NCBI RefSeq assembly: GCF_000633935.1
Contig: NZ_KK214996.1
Location: 173,729 to 237,728 of the forward strand
DNA length: 64,000 nt
Reading direction: 5' to 3'
Source of the DNA: Ectothiorhodospira haloalkaliphila ATCC 51935
GTDB lineage: Bacteria > Pseudomonadota > Gammaproteobacteria > Ectothiorhodospirales > Ectothiorhodospiraceae
The notes under the pieces were generated by a model. The model was not told the origin of the DNA. It did no database searches and saw only the letters and a program-made list of their open reading frames with translations. Both the position numbers and the translations under genes were made by a program. This document shows, piece after piece, positions 18,101 through 25,728 of the stretch. Each line of letters begins with the position of its first letter. Position 1 is the stretch's first letter.

Positions 18101-19813
18101 GCCGTGCAGCAGCACCACGGAACGCGGCGGCAGGTGGATCTGGTTCCATAGCGTGCGGGCCATGTTCTCCACCACCGCCCAGCAGGCGGAGGCCAGGATC
18201 ACGTCATTGCCCACGCCACGCGCCTGCAGGGTACGGGCGTGCTCCAGGAGGAACACCGAACAGGTGGCATCCAGGTGGTGGGCGCCCGGGGCCGATAGGG
18301 CCTGTGTATAAGCCTCGGAGGCGGAAGACAGACCAAACAGGCTGGCCAGCGTGTCCATCAGGCTGCCGGTGCCGGCGGAGCACTTGATGTTCATGGCATT
18401 GTCGAACAGGTCGCCACCTTCCAGCAGCAGGGTGGAGATCTTCGTGTCCTCCCCGCCGATGTCCACCAGGATGCACCAACGGGTGTCCACGTCATGCCCG
18501 GCCTCGGCCAGGTGGCGCACGTGCTCGCGAGCCGCCTCCAGGGAGCCCCGTGCGTGGGCATAATTTTCCACCATCACCGACACCCGTCCATCCAGCGCCG
18601 GGTAGAGCCGGGTGAGTGCTTCGCGTACCTGGTAGCGGGCACTGCCGGTGATGCCGATGCGCCCCACGTTGAGTTCACGGTGACCGGCGTCGCACAGGGC
18701 GGTGAACAGGGCCTTCAATGTGGCGATGGTCTCGCCGGCATTGCTCTGCGACGCGGCGTGCAGCAGGCGGCCATCGTCGGCGGCCCTGACCACCATCTTG
18801 GCCATGGTGGAGCCCACGTCCAGGCCGATGTTCACCGGATGACCCGGGGGCCAGCCCTGCGGATCCAGGGCCGGTGCGGTCTGGCGGTGCAACTGTTGCC
18901 GTTCCTGGAGTTCTGCTTCCAGGGTGTGAAAGGCCGGATGGTCGAAGACCAGCCTCACCGGATCGGGCGGTGCTGACGGGATCATCGGGTCCGGTTCCGA
19001 TTCATCCAGGGCCCGCAGACCTTCCAGGGACAGGTTGGCGTCAGCGAGGTGGGTGATATGGCGCACACCGGCGTCGCCGAGGGCATCCCGGGCGCAATCC
19101 CGGGCAAAGGCCCAGCGGAACAGACCGCCACTCAGCAGCACCCGGTCCACGGGCAGGGGCAGCCGTCGACAGGCCTTGTTGACCTCGGATTTCAGTGTGA
19201 CCGCCAGGGCGTGGGCCACCGGGATACCCTGATTCTTGTCGGAGATGGTGGCCGACGCCCCGAACACGCCACAACGATCGGCTCGCACCGGCAGGGCCAT
19301 GCGCCGCTCCCGGCCCGTCTCGCCCAGATACTCGGCAAGCACCGTATCCACAGCTTGGGCGGGGACATCCAGTTTTTGCAGAACACGGCTGAGGTTCGTG
19401 CCCGAGCCGGCACCACAGCGTGGGTGCGTCACCAGCCCGGCGTCCCCGGCGCCACCATCGAGGTCCAGACGCAGGGCCAGATAGCCGGAAGCGGAGATTT
19501 CCAGGAGACCCAGCCTCTGCCCGGGGTAGTCACGCTGCTGGCGCACCCGCAGGGCGGCCCACAGGGCGGCGGCGGGCAGGACCGAGGAACCGTGCCCCAG
19601 CAACTGACGCACCGGCTCGGCGAGTTTTCCCGTGAGGCGCACTGCAGCCCGTTGACTCGCTTCCTGCAGTCCACTCTCGCGTACCTGCCTGGGCAGATGG
19701 TGACCGGTCTCCAGCTGCCATTCACGCGCTGGTGCCCCCTGGACATACAACACGGCCCTGACCTGGCTGACGCCGGCGTCGATGTAGAGCCTGGTCGAAT
19801 CTTTTCGCGACAT
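15167..19813 (-). CDS. 2-hydroxyacyl-CoA dehydratase activase-related fusion protein
   Basis: A 1548-residue cytoplasmic protein of the BcrAD/BadFG/HgdC activase group fused to DUF2229/HgdB-like parts. The N-terminus (residues 8-320) is a degenerate ASKHA ATPase fold (RLYIDAGVSQVRAVLY). A second, intact ASKHA domain starts near residue 325: GLDVGSTMAKMVV, LVDIGGEDTK, then KCSAGTGS near residue 476 and DATCSVF near residue 517, the two cysteines that hold the shared [4Fe-4S] cluster in HgdC. From about residue 715 a DUF2229-like region follows (FAVSEWAGFFAELFSQLG, VDTCAPHLGVVGQL), then a long C-terminal HgdB-like part. The ATG at 19813 was chosen to begin at SRKDSTRLYIDAG. Activases use ATP to inject an electron into a dehydratase; no partner dehydratase genes are adjacent. 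Confidence 0.85.
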   Translation of the reverse strand: MSRKDSTRLYIDAGVSQVRAVLYVQGAPAREWQLETGHHLPRQVRESGLQEASQRAAVRLTGKLAEPVRQLLGHGSSVLPAAALWAALRVRQQRDYPGQRLGLLEISASGYLALRLDLDGGAGDAGLVTHPRCGAGSGTNLSRVLQKLDVPAQAVDTVLAEYLGETGRERRMALPVRADRCGVFGASATISDKNQGIPVAHALAVTLKSEVNKACRRLPLPVDRVLLSGGLFRWAFARDCARDALGDAGVRHITHLADANLSLEGLRALDESEPDPMIPSAPPDPVRLVFDHPAFHTLEAELQERQQLHRQTAPALDPQGWPPGHPVNIGLDVGSTMAKMVVRAADDGRLLHAASQSNAGETIATLKALFTALCDAGHRELNVGRIGITGSARYQVREALTRLYPALDGRVSVMVENYAHARGSLEAAREHVRHLAEAGHDVDTRWCILVDIGGEDTKISTLLLEGGDLFDNAMNIKCSAGTGSLMDTLASLFGLSSASEAYTQALSAPGAHHLDATCSVFLLEHARTLQARGVGNDVILASACWAVVENMARTLWNQIHLPPRSVVLLHGQPMLGHPLPTAVISRLQRLIGEKVYGLIPPLPGHRACLGLLPAADETADAVTLDLDTFIQREYDKHIITCKGAVCGDPDARCHRTLLKTLDPQQGMLRLTLGGCSAINEATGRKKDRDTARVADPYQSLWRQSHERLPQSQAPDRLIIPRAFAVSEWAGFFAELFSQLGVPVQVDTPRTEDVLAGQSRFRVDTCAPHLGVVGQLIRLAAEPHGYILAPQIEFLPLNGAGLGRSCTINQGGLATARAMAQEAQPGARIQLFHLNLRHPDPAALAAQLLPQLRTVFTHYRLEVDLARLETAIAQALAGQRAWRQTLQDSLADQLEEAVGQGQEVALVLGREYILTPGLYDSHAGRLLRDRGLVPVPAHALDVTVDDDLTHLYWRNPQVMATLVRAVSRGQLHARLRHRRLRRLFRQLEAPGRQPLALVFVSTFLCGPDSVSLPLMSEFARQRPFLLIQSDAAIQELAHLENRVNTHAQQVRQYLSQGVWQAPEEGFEVRTLQRLTDLSDGIDPTRDVLALPTLADNRFVTSVLQSTPLTCLDNYDDTYDLEATIRHGRAAAGESVCAPLAAVYGDTLALVERFRRLREDPESPLYGKRRLLVFNNKGMGPCRQGQYVETHKLLFHRDTGPLRDQVGEDEAEDLLRFLVGLEDQRFDVGLGRTVLLRCMQGAVLQGVCHQLLFEAAACCPDTDALAGLRGEYRALTATLFQIQRECKAPEGALTWWPAWRRHRRSLQRPLRDFARRWVTHPPPAASLLKIHVEGETYMRVAQVEALFDCLLRLLGPGRFHLTYTPVWSYLDYKNASRRWRSLETVRESHVRLSRATDPGTRSSLRRLRNARAGRFLGALGVEWGFRHWLARPLYRAAGLPLPESMAQALDRSRRLIPTGRPGGELSPYVGEALGKLEAGYDIVFNVAPEGCMVSSMGDAMSGRLMEEAGGQGRIQPLFSAQGNLDEDQVSRILLQKLGPERFYGGASPPG

Positions 19814-19867
19814 GCTCCAAGTGTGGTGCATCTTGAGAGCGGTGTGAACGCTCACTGGTGTGAAACC

Positions 19868-19960
19868 ACAATCTTGATCCAGCAAATCATGGACAGCGAG
19901 GAGCGTCTGCGCCGGATCGCCCAGGCGATGCCGGGGGTCATCTACCAGTTCGCGCACGAT
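19868..19960 (+). pseudogene. PAS-domain sensor fragment, copy 1
   Basis: The plus strand reads SEERLRRIAQAMPGVIYQF, the start of a PAS sensor domain, and then loses the pattern. Bases 19901-19952 are nearly identical to 25324-25375, where the PAS reading continues further. No start or output domain is present. It lies between the activase promoter region and the ceramidase-like gene. Confidence 0.55.
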
Positions 19961-20006
19961 CGCCAGTCCCAGGCCAAAGCCGGGTGGGATGGATTAAGCT
20001 ACCCCC

Positions 20007-20777
20007 ATGAGGATGCACTGGCAAACCGGTCTGTTGTTGGCGGTGACGCTCCTGGTCCTGCTGGGTGTTCTCGCACTGCCGCCCTTGCCTCAGCCCGAGA
20101 GTTACCATGACTTCGCGGCCGACGGGGCGTGGCTGGGGATCCCCAATGTCGCCGACGTGGTCTCCAATCTGGCCTTTGTGTGGGTCGGTCTGCTGGGAGT
20201 GATCTGGGTGACCCGCCACCCTCACCGGTTTCGCGAAGCGCACCAGTACTGGCCCTATCTGACGTTTTTCGGCGCTGTGATACTGGTAGGGATCGGATCG
20301 GCTTATTACCACTGGGCCCCGGATCATGGGCGGCTGTTCTGGGACCGCCTGGCCATGAGCCTGGCTTTCATGGCCATCCTGGCGGCGATCCTGTCGGACC
20401 GGGTCGGTGCCTGTCGGGGTACTGTCGTCCTGCCGGCCTTGCTGCTGGTCGGCGCCCTCGGCGCCATTCATTGGTACTGGAGCGAACTTCAGGGAACCGG
20501 CGATCTGCGCCTGTACATGCTCACCCAGGCCCTGCCCCTGGTATTGGGTCCGCTGATGGTACTGCTTCATCCCAGTATTTACACACGCGACAAGGATTTA
20601 CCGGTGGCGGTGGTCTGGTACCTACTGGCGCTGGGGGCCGATCGACTCGACCATCCCATCCACGACCTCACGGGCGGCCTCCTGAGCGGCCACACCCTCA
20701 AGCACCTGCTAGCCGCCCTGAGCGTCTACTGGATCCTGCGCATGCTGCGCCGACGCCAATGGCGCCCGCGGGCTTGA
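20007..20777 (+). CDS. Ceramidase-like (CREST superfamily) membrane hydrolase
   Basis: A 256-residue polytopic membrane protein of the alkaline ceramidase/CREST family. Seven hydrophobic stretches are visible. Signature residues include NVADVVSNLAFVWVG near residue 47 (Ser), GSAYYHWAPDHGRLFWDRLAM near residue 94 (first His and Asp) and the C-terminal SGHTLKHLLAALSVYW (two His), which together form the family zinc site. Bacterial members are mostly uncharacterised; an amide hydrolase acting on a lipid is an inference. Start may be 20007 or 20013. It is followed by fatty acid desaturase and cyclopropane synthase genes on the same strand, which supports a lipid role. Confidence 0.82.
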   Translation: MRMHWQTGLLLAVTLLVLLGVLALPPLPQPESYHDFAADGAWLGIPNVADVVSNLAFVWVGLLGVIWVTRHPHRFREAHQYWPYLTFFGAVILVGIGSAYYHWAPDHGRLFWDRLAMSLAFMAILAAILSDRVGACRGTVVLPALLLVGALGAIHWYWSELQGTGDLRLYMLTQALPLVLGPLMVLLHPSIYTRDKDLPVAVVWYLLALGADRLDHPIHDLTGGLLSGHTLKHLLAALSVYWILRMLRRRQWRPRA

Positions 20778-20893
20778 TCAATCGCCCTGACCGGGTCAGC
20801 GCCTGTACCATGCTCTCCGGCAGCGATCATCCTGCCGCCCGGTACAGGGGGCGGGCCAGCCAGTGGCGCAACCCCCATTCCACCCCCATGGCC
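20776..20893. repeat. Duplicated piece of the activase gene 3' region
   Basis: These 118 bases align without gaps to 15452-15569, inside the activase-related gene, with roughly 88 percent identity by eye. On the minus strand both copies encode HWLARPLYRAAG. The second copy starts exactly at the stop codon of the ceramidase-like gene and has no open continuation, so it is a recombination scar or the remnant of a paralogue. Confidence 0.75.
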
Positions 20894-21035
20894 TGGCTCC
20901 ACACCACTCGGTACTGGTGACCAAGTACATGCAGGCCAAAAAATACGGCGGCACGCGGCATTTTGCTGGAGTTCGGCTGTCCTAGTAGGCGGGTGTAAGG
21001 CGTATTCATCCTGGTGCCCCGCTCTCTTCTTGTCC

Positions 21036-22175
21036 ATGCAGGTATTTCCCGTGCCCAGAATCAATCCCCCCGTGGCCTGGTCCACTTCACTGTTTTTTGC
21101 GTTCACCAATCTGTTGGCGTTGACCGTGGTGCCCTGGTGGGGATTCACCCAAGGGTACAGCGGATGGGCCTGGCTGGCCTTCGGGGTGCTGCTGGCCCTG
21201 GGGGGTATGAGTATCACCGTGGGGTATCATCGCCTCTGGGCCCACCGAACCTTCAAGGCCCGCTGGCCCCTGCGAATGTTGCTGGCTGTGTTCGGCGCCA
21301 TGGCATTGCAGAACAGCATCTACAATTGGGCGGCCCGGCATCGCAATCATCACCGGTACGTGGATGATGTGGATCGCGACCCCCACTCCGTTCGGTCTGG
21401 ATTCTGGCACGCACACATAGGCTGGATGTTGCGGGAGTGGCCCGCGAGCCAGCCCGATTTCAGCACCGTGAAGGACCTCACCCGAGACCCGATTGCGCGC
21501 TTTCAGCACCGGTACTACTGGCTGCTGGCCTGGTCCACCAATCTGCTGTTCCCCCTGACCCTGGGCTTGATGCTCGGGGATGTGGTCGGCATGCTGCTGC
21601 TGGCGGGGGTTTTGCGGCTGGTGGTCAGCCACCATTTCACCTTTTTCATCAACTCTCTGGCCCATACCTGGGGCAAACGCCCCTATAGCGATGACAATAC
21701 GGCCGTGGACAATGCCCTGGTGGCTCTGGTGACCTGGGGTGAGGGCTACCACAACTATCACCATGCCTTTCAGTCGGACTACCGCAATGGAATTCACTGG
21801 TGGCAGTACGATCCCTCCAAGTGGTTCATCAACCTGTGCGCCTGGGTGGGGTTGGCGCACGACCGTCGGCGCGTCCCCCGCTTCAGGATCCAGCGGGCCC
21901 GCATTTCCACCCAGTTTGCAAGGCTTCGGGCGCGACTTGAGGTCACGGGTGTGGCCCCTAGCTGGAGTGAGGCCCTGGACAGGGAATATCATCAGTTCAA
22001 AGAGACCGTAACCCAGTGGCAGCAGTGGCAGGCACGCCGGGTACAGGTCGGGCGAGAGGCGCTACGCGACCGCTGGACACGCATCGAAATGCGAACGGCC
22101 TACAAGGAACTGGAGTATCGCCTGCGGATGCAGCGCCAGCGTCTGCGGGTACTGCATGCAGCTCTCTCCCAATGA
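21036..22175 (+). CDS. Acyl-CoA/acyl-lipid delta-9 fatty acid desaturase
   Basis: A 379-residue integral-membrane desaturase. All three histidine boxes of the di-iron site are present: HRLWAHR near residue 68, RHRNHHR near residue 105 and GYHNYHHAF near residue 244. Four transmembrane stretches surround them (for example LLALTVVPWWGF and LRMLLAVFGAMAL). The C-terminal 70-80 residues are a charged helical extension (REALRDRWTRIEMRTAY) seen in many proteobacterial members. A TTG at 21030 could also start the protein; the ATG at 21036 is preferred. It introduces a double bond into membrane acyl chains, the substrate for the neighbouring cyclopropane synthase. Confidence 0.9.
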   Translation: MQVFPVPRINPPVAWSTSLFFAFTNLLALTVVPWWGFTQGYSGWAWLAFGVLLALGGMSITVGYHRLWAHRTFKARWPLRMLLAVFGAMALQNSIYNWAARHRNHHRYVDDVDRDPHSVRSGFWHAHIGWMLREWPASQPDFSTVKDLTRDPIARFQHRYYWLLAWSTNLLFPLTLGLMLGDVVGMLLLAGVLRLVVSHHFTFFINSLAHTWGKRPYSDDNTAVDNALVALVTWGEGYHNYHHAFQSDYRNGIHWWQYDPSKWFINLCAWVGLAHDRRRVPRFRIQRARISTQFARLRARLEVTGVAPSWSEALDREYHQFKETVTQWQQWQARRVQVGREALRDRWTRIEMRTAYKELEYRLRMQRQRLRVLHAALSQ

Positions 22176-22278
22176 ACAGGCTCAATGCCCCCCCGGAAGC
22201 GAATTCCCCGGTTGATCTTATGCCAATTAGCACTAGACTCAGCTAGAAGCCAACCGTGGGTCAACTTGGGGGGCGGAG

Positions 22279-23520
22279 ATGATGTGGCTCGATCGACAAC
22301 TCCGGCGGCAGGTACGCGAAGGCTGCCTTGCTTTGCACCTGCCCGATGGCTCCAGCAAACGGTTCGGTGACGGGGAACCCCAGGTCAACCTGCATGTACA
22401 TGACCGCAAGGTATTGCAACGCTTGGCCTGGGACCCGGCGCTGAACTTCGGTGAAACCTACATGGAAGGCGGCTGGGATCCAGGGCCCGAAGGTCTGCGG
22501 CCCTTGGTGCACCAGGTCATGCGCAATTTTGCCCCCGCGTTCCGAAAACGTCGCAGCCTGCCTCTGGTCGTCCTGCGCAGGCTATGGGAGCAGGGTAACC
22601 GCATCACCCGCAGCTACGGGAATATTTCCCATCACTACGATCTGGAAGAGTGGTTGTTCCGGCGCTTTCTGGACCGGGACATGTACTACTCCTGTGCCTA
22701 TTTCCGCCGTCCGGACATGACCCTGGAGGAAGCCCAGCAGGCCAAGGCAGACATGATTCGGCGCAAGCTGCTGCTGCAGCCCGGCATGCGCGTTCTGGAC
22801 ATCGGCAGTGGTTGGGGCAGCATGGCGTTCCATCTGGCAGAACATGCGGATGTCCAGGTGGACGGTGTCACCCTCTCCCGCGAGCAGTTGCGCGCCGCCA
22901 GTGCCGAGGCCGAGCGCCGCGGGCTGTCGGACCGGGTGCATTTCCATCTCCAGGACTATCGGGAACACCGTGGGCAGTACGATCGTATCGTCAGCGTGGG
23001 CATGTTCGAGCATGTGGGGCAGCCCTACTACCGGCGCTACTTCCAGCAGGTTCACGATCTGCTCAAGCCCGAGGGCGTGGCGCTGCTGCACACCATCGGT
23101 CGCGTGGACCCACCGGGCAAGACCAACGCCTGGCTGGCCAAGAACATCTTTCCCGGTGGCTACACGCCTGCGCTGTCAGAAGTGGCAGCCGCGGTGGAAA
23201 AAACCCCGCTGATGGCCACCGACGTGGACGTATGGCGCCTGCACTATGCCGAGACCCTGGCCGAGTGGTATCGGCGTTTCCAGGCCATTCGCGACGAGGC
23301 CGCCGAACATTTCGATGAGCGCTTCTGCCGCATGTGGGAGTTCTATCTGGCCACCTGCGAGGGCAGTTTCCGTTACTGGGGCCAGGTGGTGTTCCAGGTC
23401 CAGTTGGCCAGAATCCATGGGGTGATTCCCGAAACCCGGGATTATCTGTACCAGTCGGAGCCCGCCCACAACATCAGGCACGCCGAAGAGGACGCAGATA
23501 CAGGCAAGGCGATTGCCTGA
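22279..23520 (+). CDS. cfa: Cyclopropane-fatty-acyl-phospholipid synthase
   Basis: A 413-residue S-adenosylmethionine-dependent enzyme that methylenates double bonds of membrane lipids. The SAM motif VLDIGSGWGSMAFHLAEH lies near residue 173, followed by GVTLSREQL, the family motif FEHVGQPYYRRYFQ near residue 250 and the C-terminal WEFYLATCEGSFRYWGQVVFQVQLA. The N-terminal lipid-binding domain has FGETYMEGGWD near residue 57. GGGGCGGAG precedes the double ATG at 22279/22282. It lies about 100 bp after the desaturase, suggesting joint control of membrane fluidity and acid tolerance. Confidence 0.94.
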   Translation: MMWLDRQLRRQVREGCLALHLPDGSSKRFGDGEPQVNLHVHDRKVLQRLAWDPALNFGETYMEGGWDPGPEGLRPLVHQVMRNFAPAFRKRRSLPLVVLRRLWEQGNRITRSYGNISHHYDLEEWLFRRFLDRDMYYSCAYFRRPDMTLEEAQQAKADMIRRKLLLQPGMRVLDIGSGWGSMAFHLAEHADVQVDGVTLSREQLRAASAEAERRGLSDRVHFHLQDYREHRGQYDRIVSVGMFEHVGQPYYRRYFQQVHDLLKPEGVALLHTIGRVDPPGKTNAWLAKNIFPGGYTPALSEVAAAVEKTPLMATDVDVWRLHYAETLAEWYRRFQAIRDEAAEHFDERFCRMWEFYLATCEGSFRYWGQVVFQVQLARIHGVIPETRDYLYQSEPAHNIRHAEEDADTGKAIA

Positions 23521-23578
23521 ATTGAGGCACATGGGCGACACGAAGACGGCCGGCAAAGGCGTGCTCGTTGCTCTGTCC

Positions 23579-23668
23579 TCAAAGGTCGTACGCCAGGAAC
23601 AGCCGACGGCGGCTGGGCAGGTCCAGCGCGGCGGAAGGCTCATCCAAAAGCATCAGCCTTGGATGCTG
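23579..23668 (-). pseudogene. ABC transporter ATPase fragment (Walker B)
   Basis: Thirty codons on the minus strand read HPRLMLLDEPSAALDLPSRR and end at a TGA. This is the Walker B and D-loop part of an ABC transporter ATPase. The Walker A half and the rest are missing. It lies between the cyclopropane synthase gene and the Zur-like site. Confidence 0.65.
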
Positions 23669-23737
23669 CGATCAACATCCAGTTGACGGAAAACGCCCAT
23701 GAGCGTTCAGCGTTTCGTGGTTGGATCACCCAGGATA

Positions 23738-23752
23738 GGTTATGTTATAACC
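23738..23752. promoter_or_regulatory. Putative Zur operator
   Basis: GGTTAT-GTT-ATAACC is a 15-bp inverted repeat. Its core GTTAT-N3-ATAAC equals the core of the gammaproteobacterial Zur box. It lies 44 bp before a dksA paralogue that is followed by COG0523 and DUF1826 genes, a set known from Zur regulons. Zur would repress the operon when zinc is ample. Confidence 0.72.
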
Positions 23753-23795
23753 ACCCCGTATTACCTGACTCTAGCACTCGGATAGAGGCGCCCGC

Positions 23796-24203
23796 ATGCT
23801 GACGACCCGCGAACTGCTCCAGATGCCAGACAGCGAGTACATGAACGAGGCGCAACTCGCCTATTTCCGCGCCGAGTTACAGAAGATGCGCGCTGAAATC
23901 ATCAATGATATTCGCATCACCACAGATCACTTGCGCGAGACCCCGCGAGCAGCGGACGAACTGGACCGTGCCGCAAGGGAGGAGGAGCAGAGTCTGGAAA
24001 TCCGTTTGCGAGAGCGCGAGGCCACCTTGTTGCGCAAGATCGATCAGGCCATGAAACGCATCCAGGATGGAACCTATGGCTACTGCGATGTGACCGGAGA
24101 GCCCATCGGCCTGAGGCGCCTTCTGGCCAGACCTACCGCCACCCTCAGCATTGAGGCCAAGCAACAGGCGGAAACCCGGGAAAGGAGTTACCGAAGCCCT
24201 TGA
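23796..24203 (+). CDS. DksA paralogue lacking the zinc-finger cysteines (DksA2-like)
   Basis: A 135-residue member of the DksA/TraR family, which binds RNA polymerase through its secondary channel and works with ppGpp. A coiled-coil arm (residues 20-90) is followed by the globular [20 protein letters not shown] and [12 protein letters not shown]. Of the four zinc-binding cysteines of canonical DksA only the first remains: the positions read Cys97, Thr100, Ser118, Ala121. Such zinc-independent paralogues can replace DksA in zinc starvation. The Zur-like site upstream and the COG0523 gene downstream agree with that. Loss of the third cysteine (Ser118) goes further than the two-cysteine DksA2 of Pseudomonas. 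Confidence 0.85.
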   Translation: MLTTRELLQMPDSEYMNEAQLAYFRAELQKMRAEIINDIRITTDHLRETPRAADELDRAAREEEQSLEIRLREREATLLRKIDQAMKRIQDGTYGYCDVTGEPIGLRRLLARPTATLSIEAKQQAETRERSYRSP

Positions 24204-24249
24204 GTTCTTCCTCCACCTCTTCCATTCAATATCCCATGGAGTGCAGTCC

Positions 24250-24624
24250 ATGAAGCCGCTTCCCGTGACCGTTCTGTCCGGATTCCTCGGTGCAGGAAAA
24301 ACCACATTGCTCAATCACGTATTGCGCAACCGATGCGGCATGCGGGTGGCCGTGATCGTCAACGACATGAGTGAGGTCAACATTGATGCGGCTCTCGTCA
24401 GATCAGGCGACACGAATCTCTCCCGGACTGAAGAGCAGATGGTGGAGATGACCAATGGGTGCATCTGCTGCACCTTGCGCGAAGATCTGTTGCTGGAGGT
24501 CCGCCGACTCGCCGAAGAAGGGCGCTTTGATTTCCAAAAGGCCAGCCAGGCGCCGGGGTGGGTCCAGGAAATGATGGGGATCCATACTCCCGAGACCAAG
24601 GCCCATACCGGGGAAGCCCCATGA
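24250..24624 (+). pseudogene. COG0523 (CobW/ZigA-like) metallochaperone GTPase, internally deleted
   Basis: Only 124 residues of a protein normally about 400 long. The first part is intact: P-loop [27 protein letters not shown] and the metal motif [11 protein letters not shown] at residues 70-80. After EEGRFDF near residue 95 the sequence jumps to [21 protein letters not shown], which in full-length ZigA-like proteins follows the GTP-binding half. The IESTGISEP switch region, the NKxD guanine motif and the whole C-terminal domain are missing. The frame stays open through the junction, so a short protein could still be made, but GTPase function is unlikely. Its stop overlaps the DUF1826 start (ATGA). 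Confidence 0.78.
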
Positions 24625-25265
24625 GCGTGGCAGACACCGCAGATATGCCGTTGGCGCCCGTTGCCGGCATTCTGACCACGGAACAGCCGCAAGACTTCTC
24701 GCTGATTCACCGGCTTGATTGCAGCATGGTGCGATGGCAGCGGCGGCCGGTTGAACACGAGCAAGAATTGATTCGCCTCGCCGCTCCAGAATCACCCAGG
24801 CTCAAGAGCGTCGTGGTGCTGGACGCATTGCATGACCTGCTGAAGGGCCAATTGGGTGCTTCCAGAGCGATGCAATGGCTTGCGGCCGACATCCAACTGC
24901 TGGCGAGTCATTTTCAGCGCGTGTCGGGACATACGCTCCTGGATATCAGCCTGGACACCATCAGCCGTCAGGAGTGCCCCTATTTTCATATAGATAATAT
25001 GGATTTACGGCTGGTATGCACCTATCTGGGGACAGGCACAGAATACCTGGACGACAGTCAAGCGGATAGAGACTGGTTGGGACAGGGCGAGAACGAGAAG
25101 GTCTGCTGTGGCAATCAACCTCATCAGGCCGCGCCCATGGATGTCCTTCTCATGAAGGGGCGCACTTACCCAGGGCCATCAGACCGAGCCCAGGTGCATC
25201 GGTCCCCCGAGCCATCTCCTGGGCAGCCCGAGCGTCTGCGACTGCGAATCGATGGTGCATCGTGA
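24621..25265 (+). CDS. DUF1826 family protein
   Basis: A 214-residue protein of the DUF1826 family, function unknown, usually found beside COG0523 genes in Zur regulons. Family features are [20 protein letters not shown] near residue 115 with TEYL following, [12 protein letters not shown] near residue 175 and [20 protein letters not shown] near the C-terminus. Conserved Cys and His residues in these blocks could bind metal (inference). The ATG at 24621 overlaps the stop of the truncated COG0523 gene, so the gene is coupled to it and should be under the same Zur-like operator. Confidence 0.75.
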   Translation: MSVADTADMPLAPVAGILTTEQPQDFSLIHRLDCSMVRWQRRPVEHEQELIRLAAPESPRLKSVVVLDALHDLLKGQLGASRAMQWLAADIQLLASHFQRVSGHTLLDISLDTISRQECPYFHIDNMDLRLVCTYLGTGTEYLDDSQADRDWLGQGENEKVCCGNQPHQAAPMDVLLMKGRTYPGPSDRAQVHRSPEPSPGQPERLRLRIDGAS

Positions 25266-25299
25266 CCAAGCCTTTTGGATGCGATCCGTGCAAGCCAGC

Positions 25300-25690
25300 G
25301 GAATGTTCAAGATCGACAACCGGGAGCGTCTGCGCCGGATCGCCCAGGCGGTGCCGGGGGGCATCCACCAGTTCGAGCGTCGCCCGGATGGCAGCACGCG
25401 CATGCCCTATGTCAGCCGCAAGTTGTGGGAGTTGTACGACATTGATCCGGAAATCGTGATCTTTGCCTTCTACATGATGATCTGCCTGGTGATGCTGGGC
25501 GTGGGACAGTTTTTGGTGCTGATCTAGGGGCCGGGCCACCTGGCCAGTTTTGCCCTGGTGGCCATCCTGCTCTGCCTGGGCTTGATCCCCATCGCTCTGC
25601 CCCCGGCCCTGCCGCCTATCCCATCAAGGCCCAGCCTCTGTCACTGAAGGCGCTCTACCACAGGACCCCAGTGGGCGTGATCTGCGCGCC
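25300..25690 (+). pseudogene. PAS fragment joined to MFS transporter fragment
   Basis: The frame reads a PAS start (RERLRRIAQAVPGGIHQF, then MPYVSRKLWELYDIDPE) and passes directly at about 25446 into IVIFAFYMMICLVMLGVGQF, a transmembrane helix of a YcaD-like MFS transporter. A TAG stops the frame at 25525. Downstream, GHLASFALVAILLCLGLIPI continues the MFS pattern, then a frame change leads to YPIKAQPLSLKALYHRTPVG. Two unrelated genes were thus joined and then decayed. Confidence 0.65.
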
Positions 25691-25728
25691 GTGAGTGGTT
25701 TTCGGTGTTCATTTCAGACCCTTTAGGC

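Noticed and set aside
16601-18151. 516-residue plus-strand frame inside the activase gene
   Set aside because: Antisense of a region with clear ASKHA and DUF2229 motifs.
19049-20110. 353-residue plus-strand frame ending in the PAS piece
   Set aside because: Mostly antisense of the activase; only the last part resembles a PAS domain, so it was listed as a fragment.
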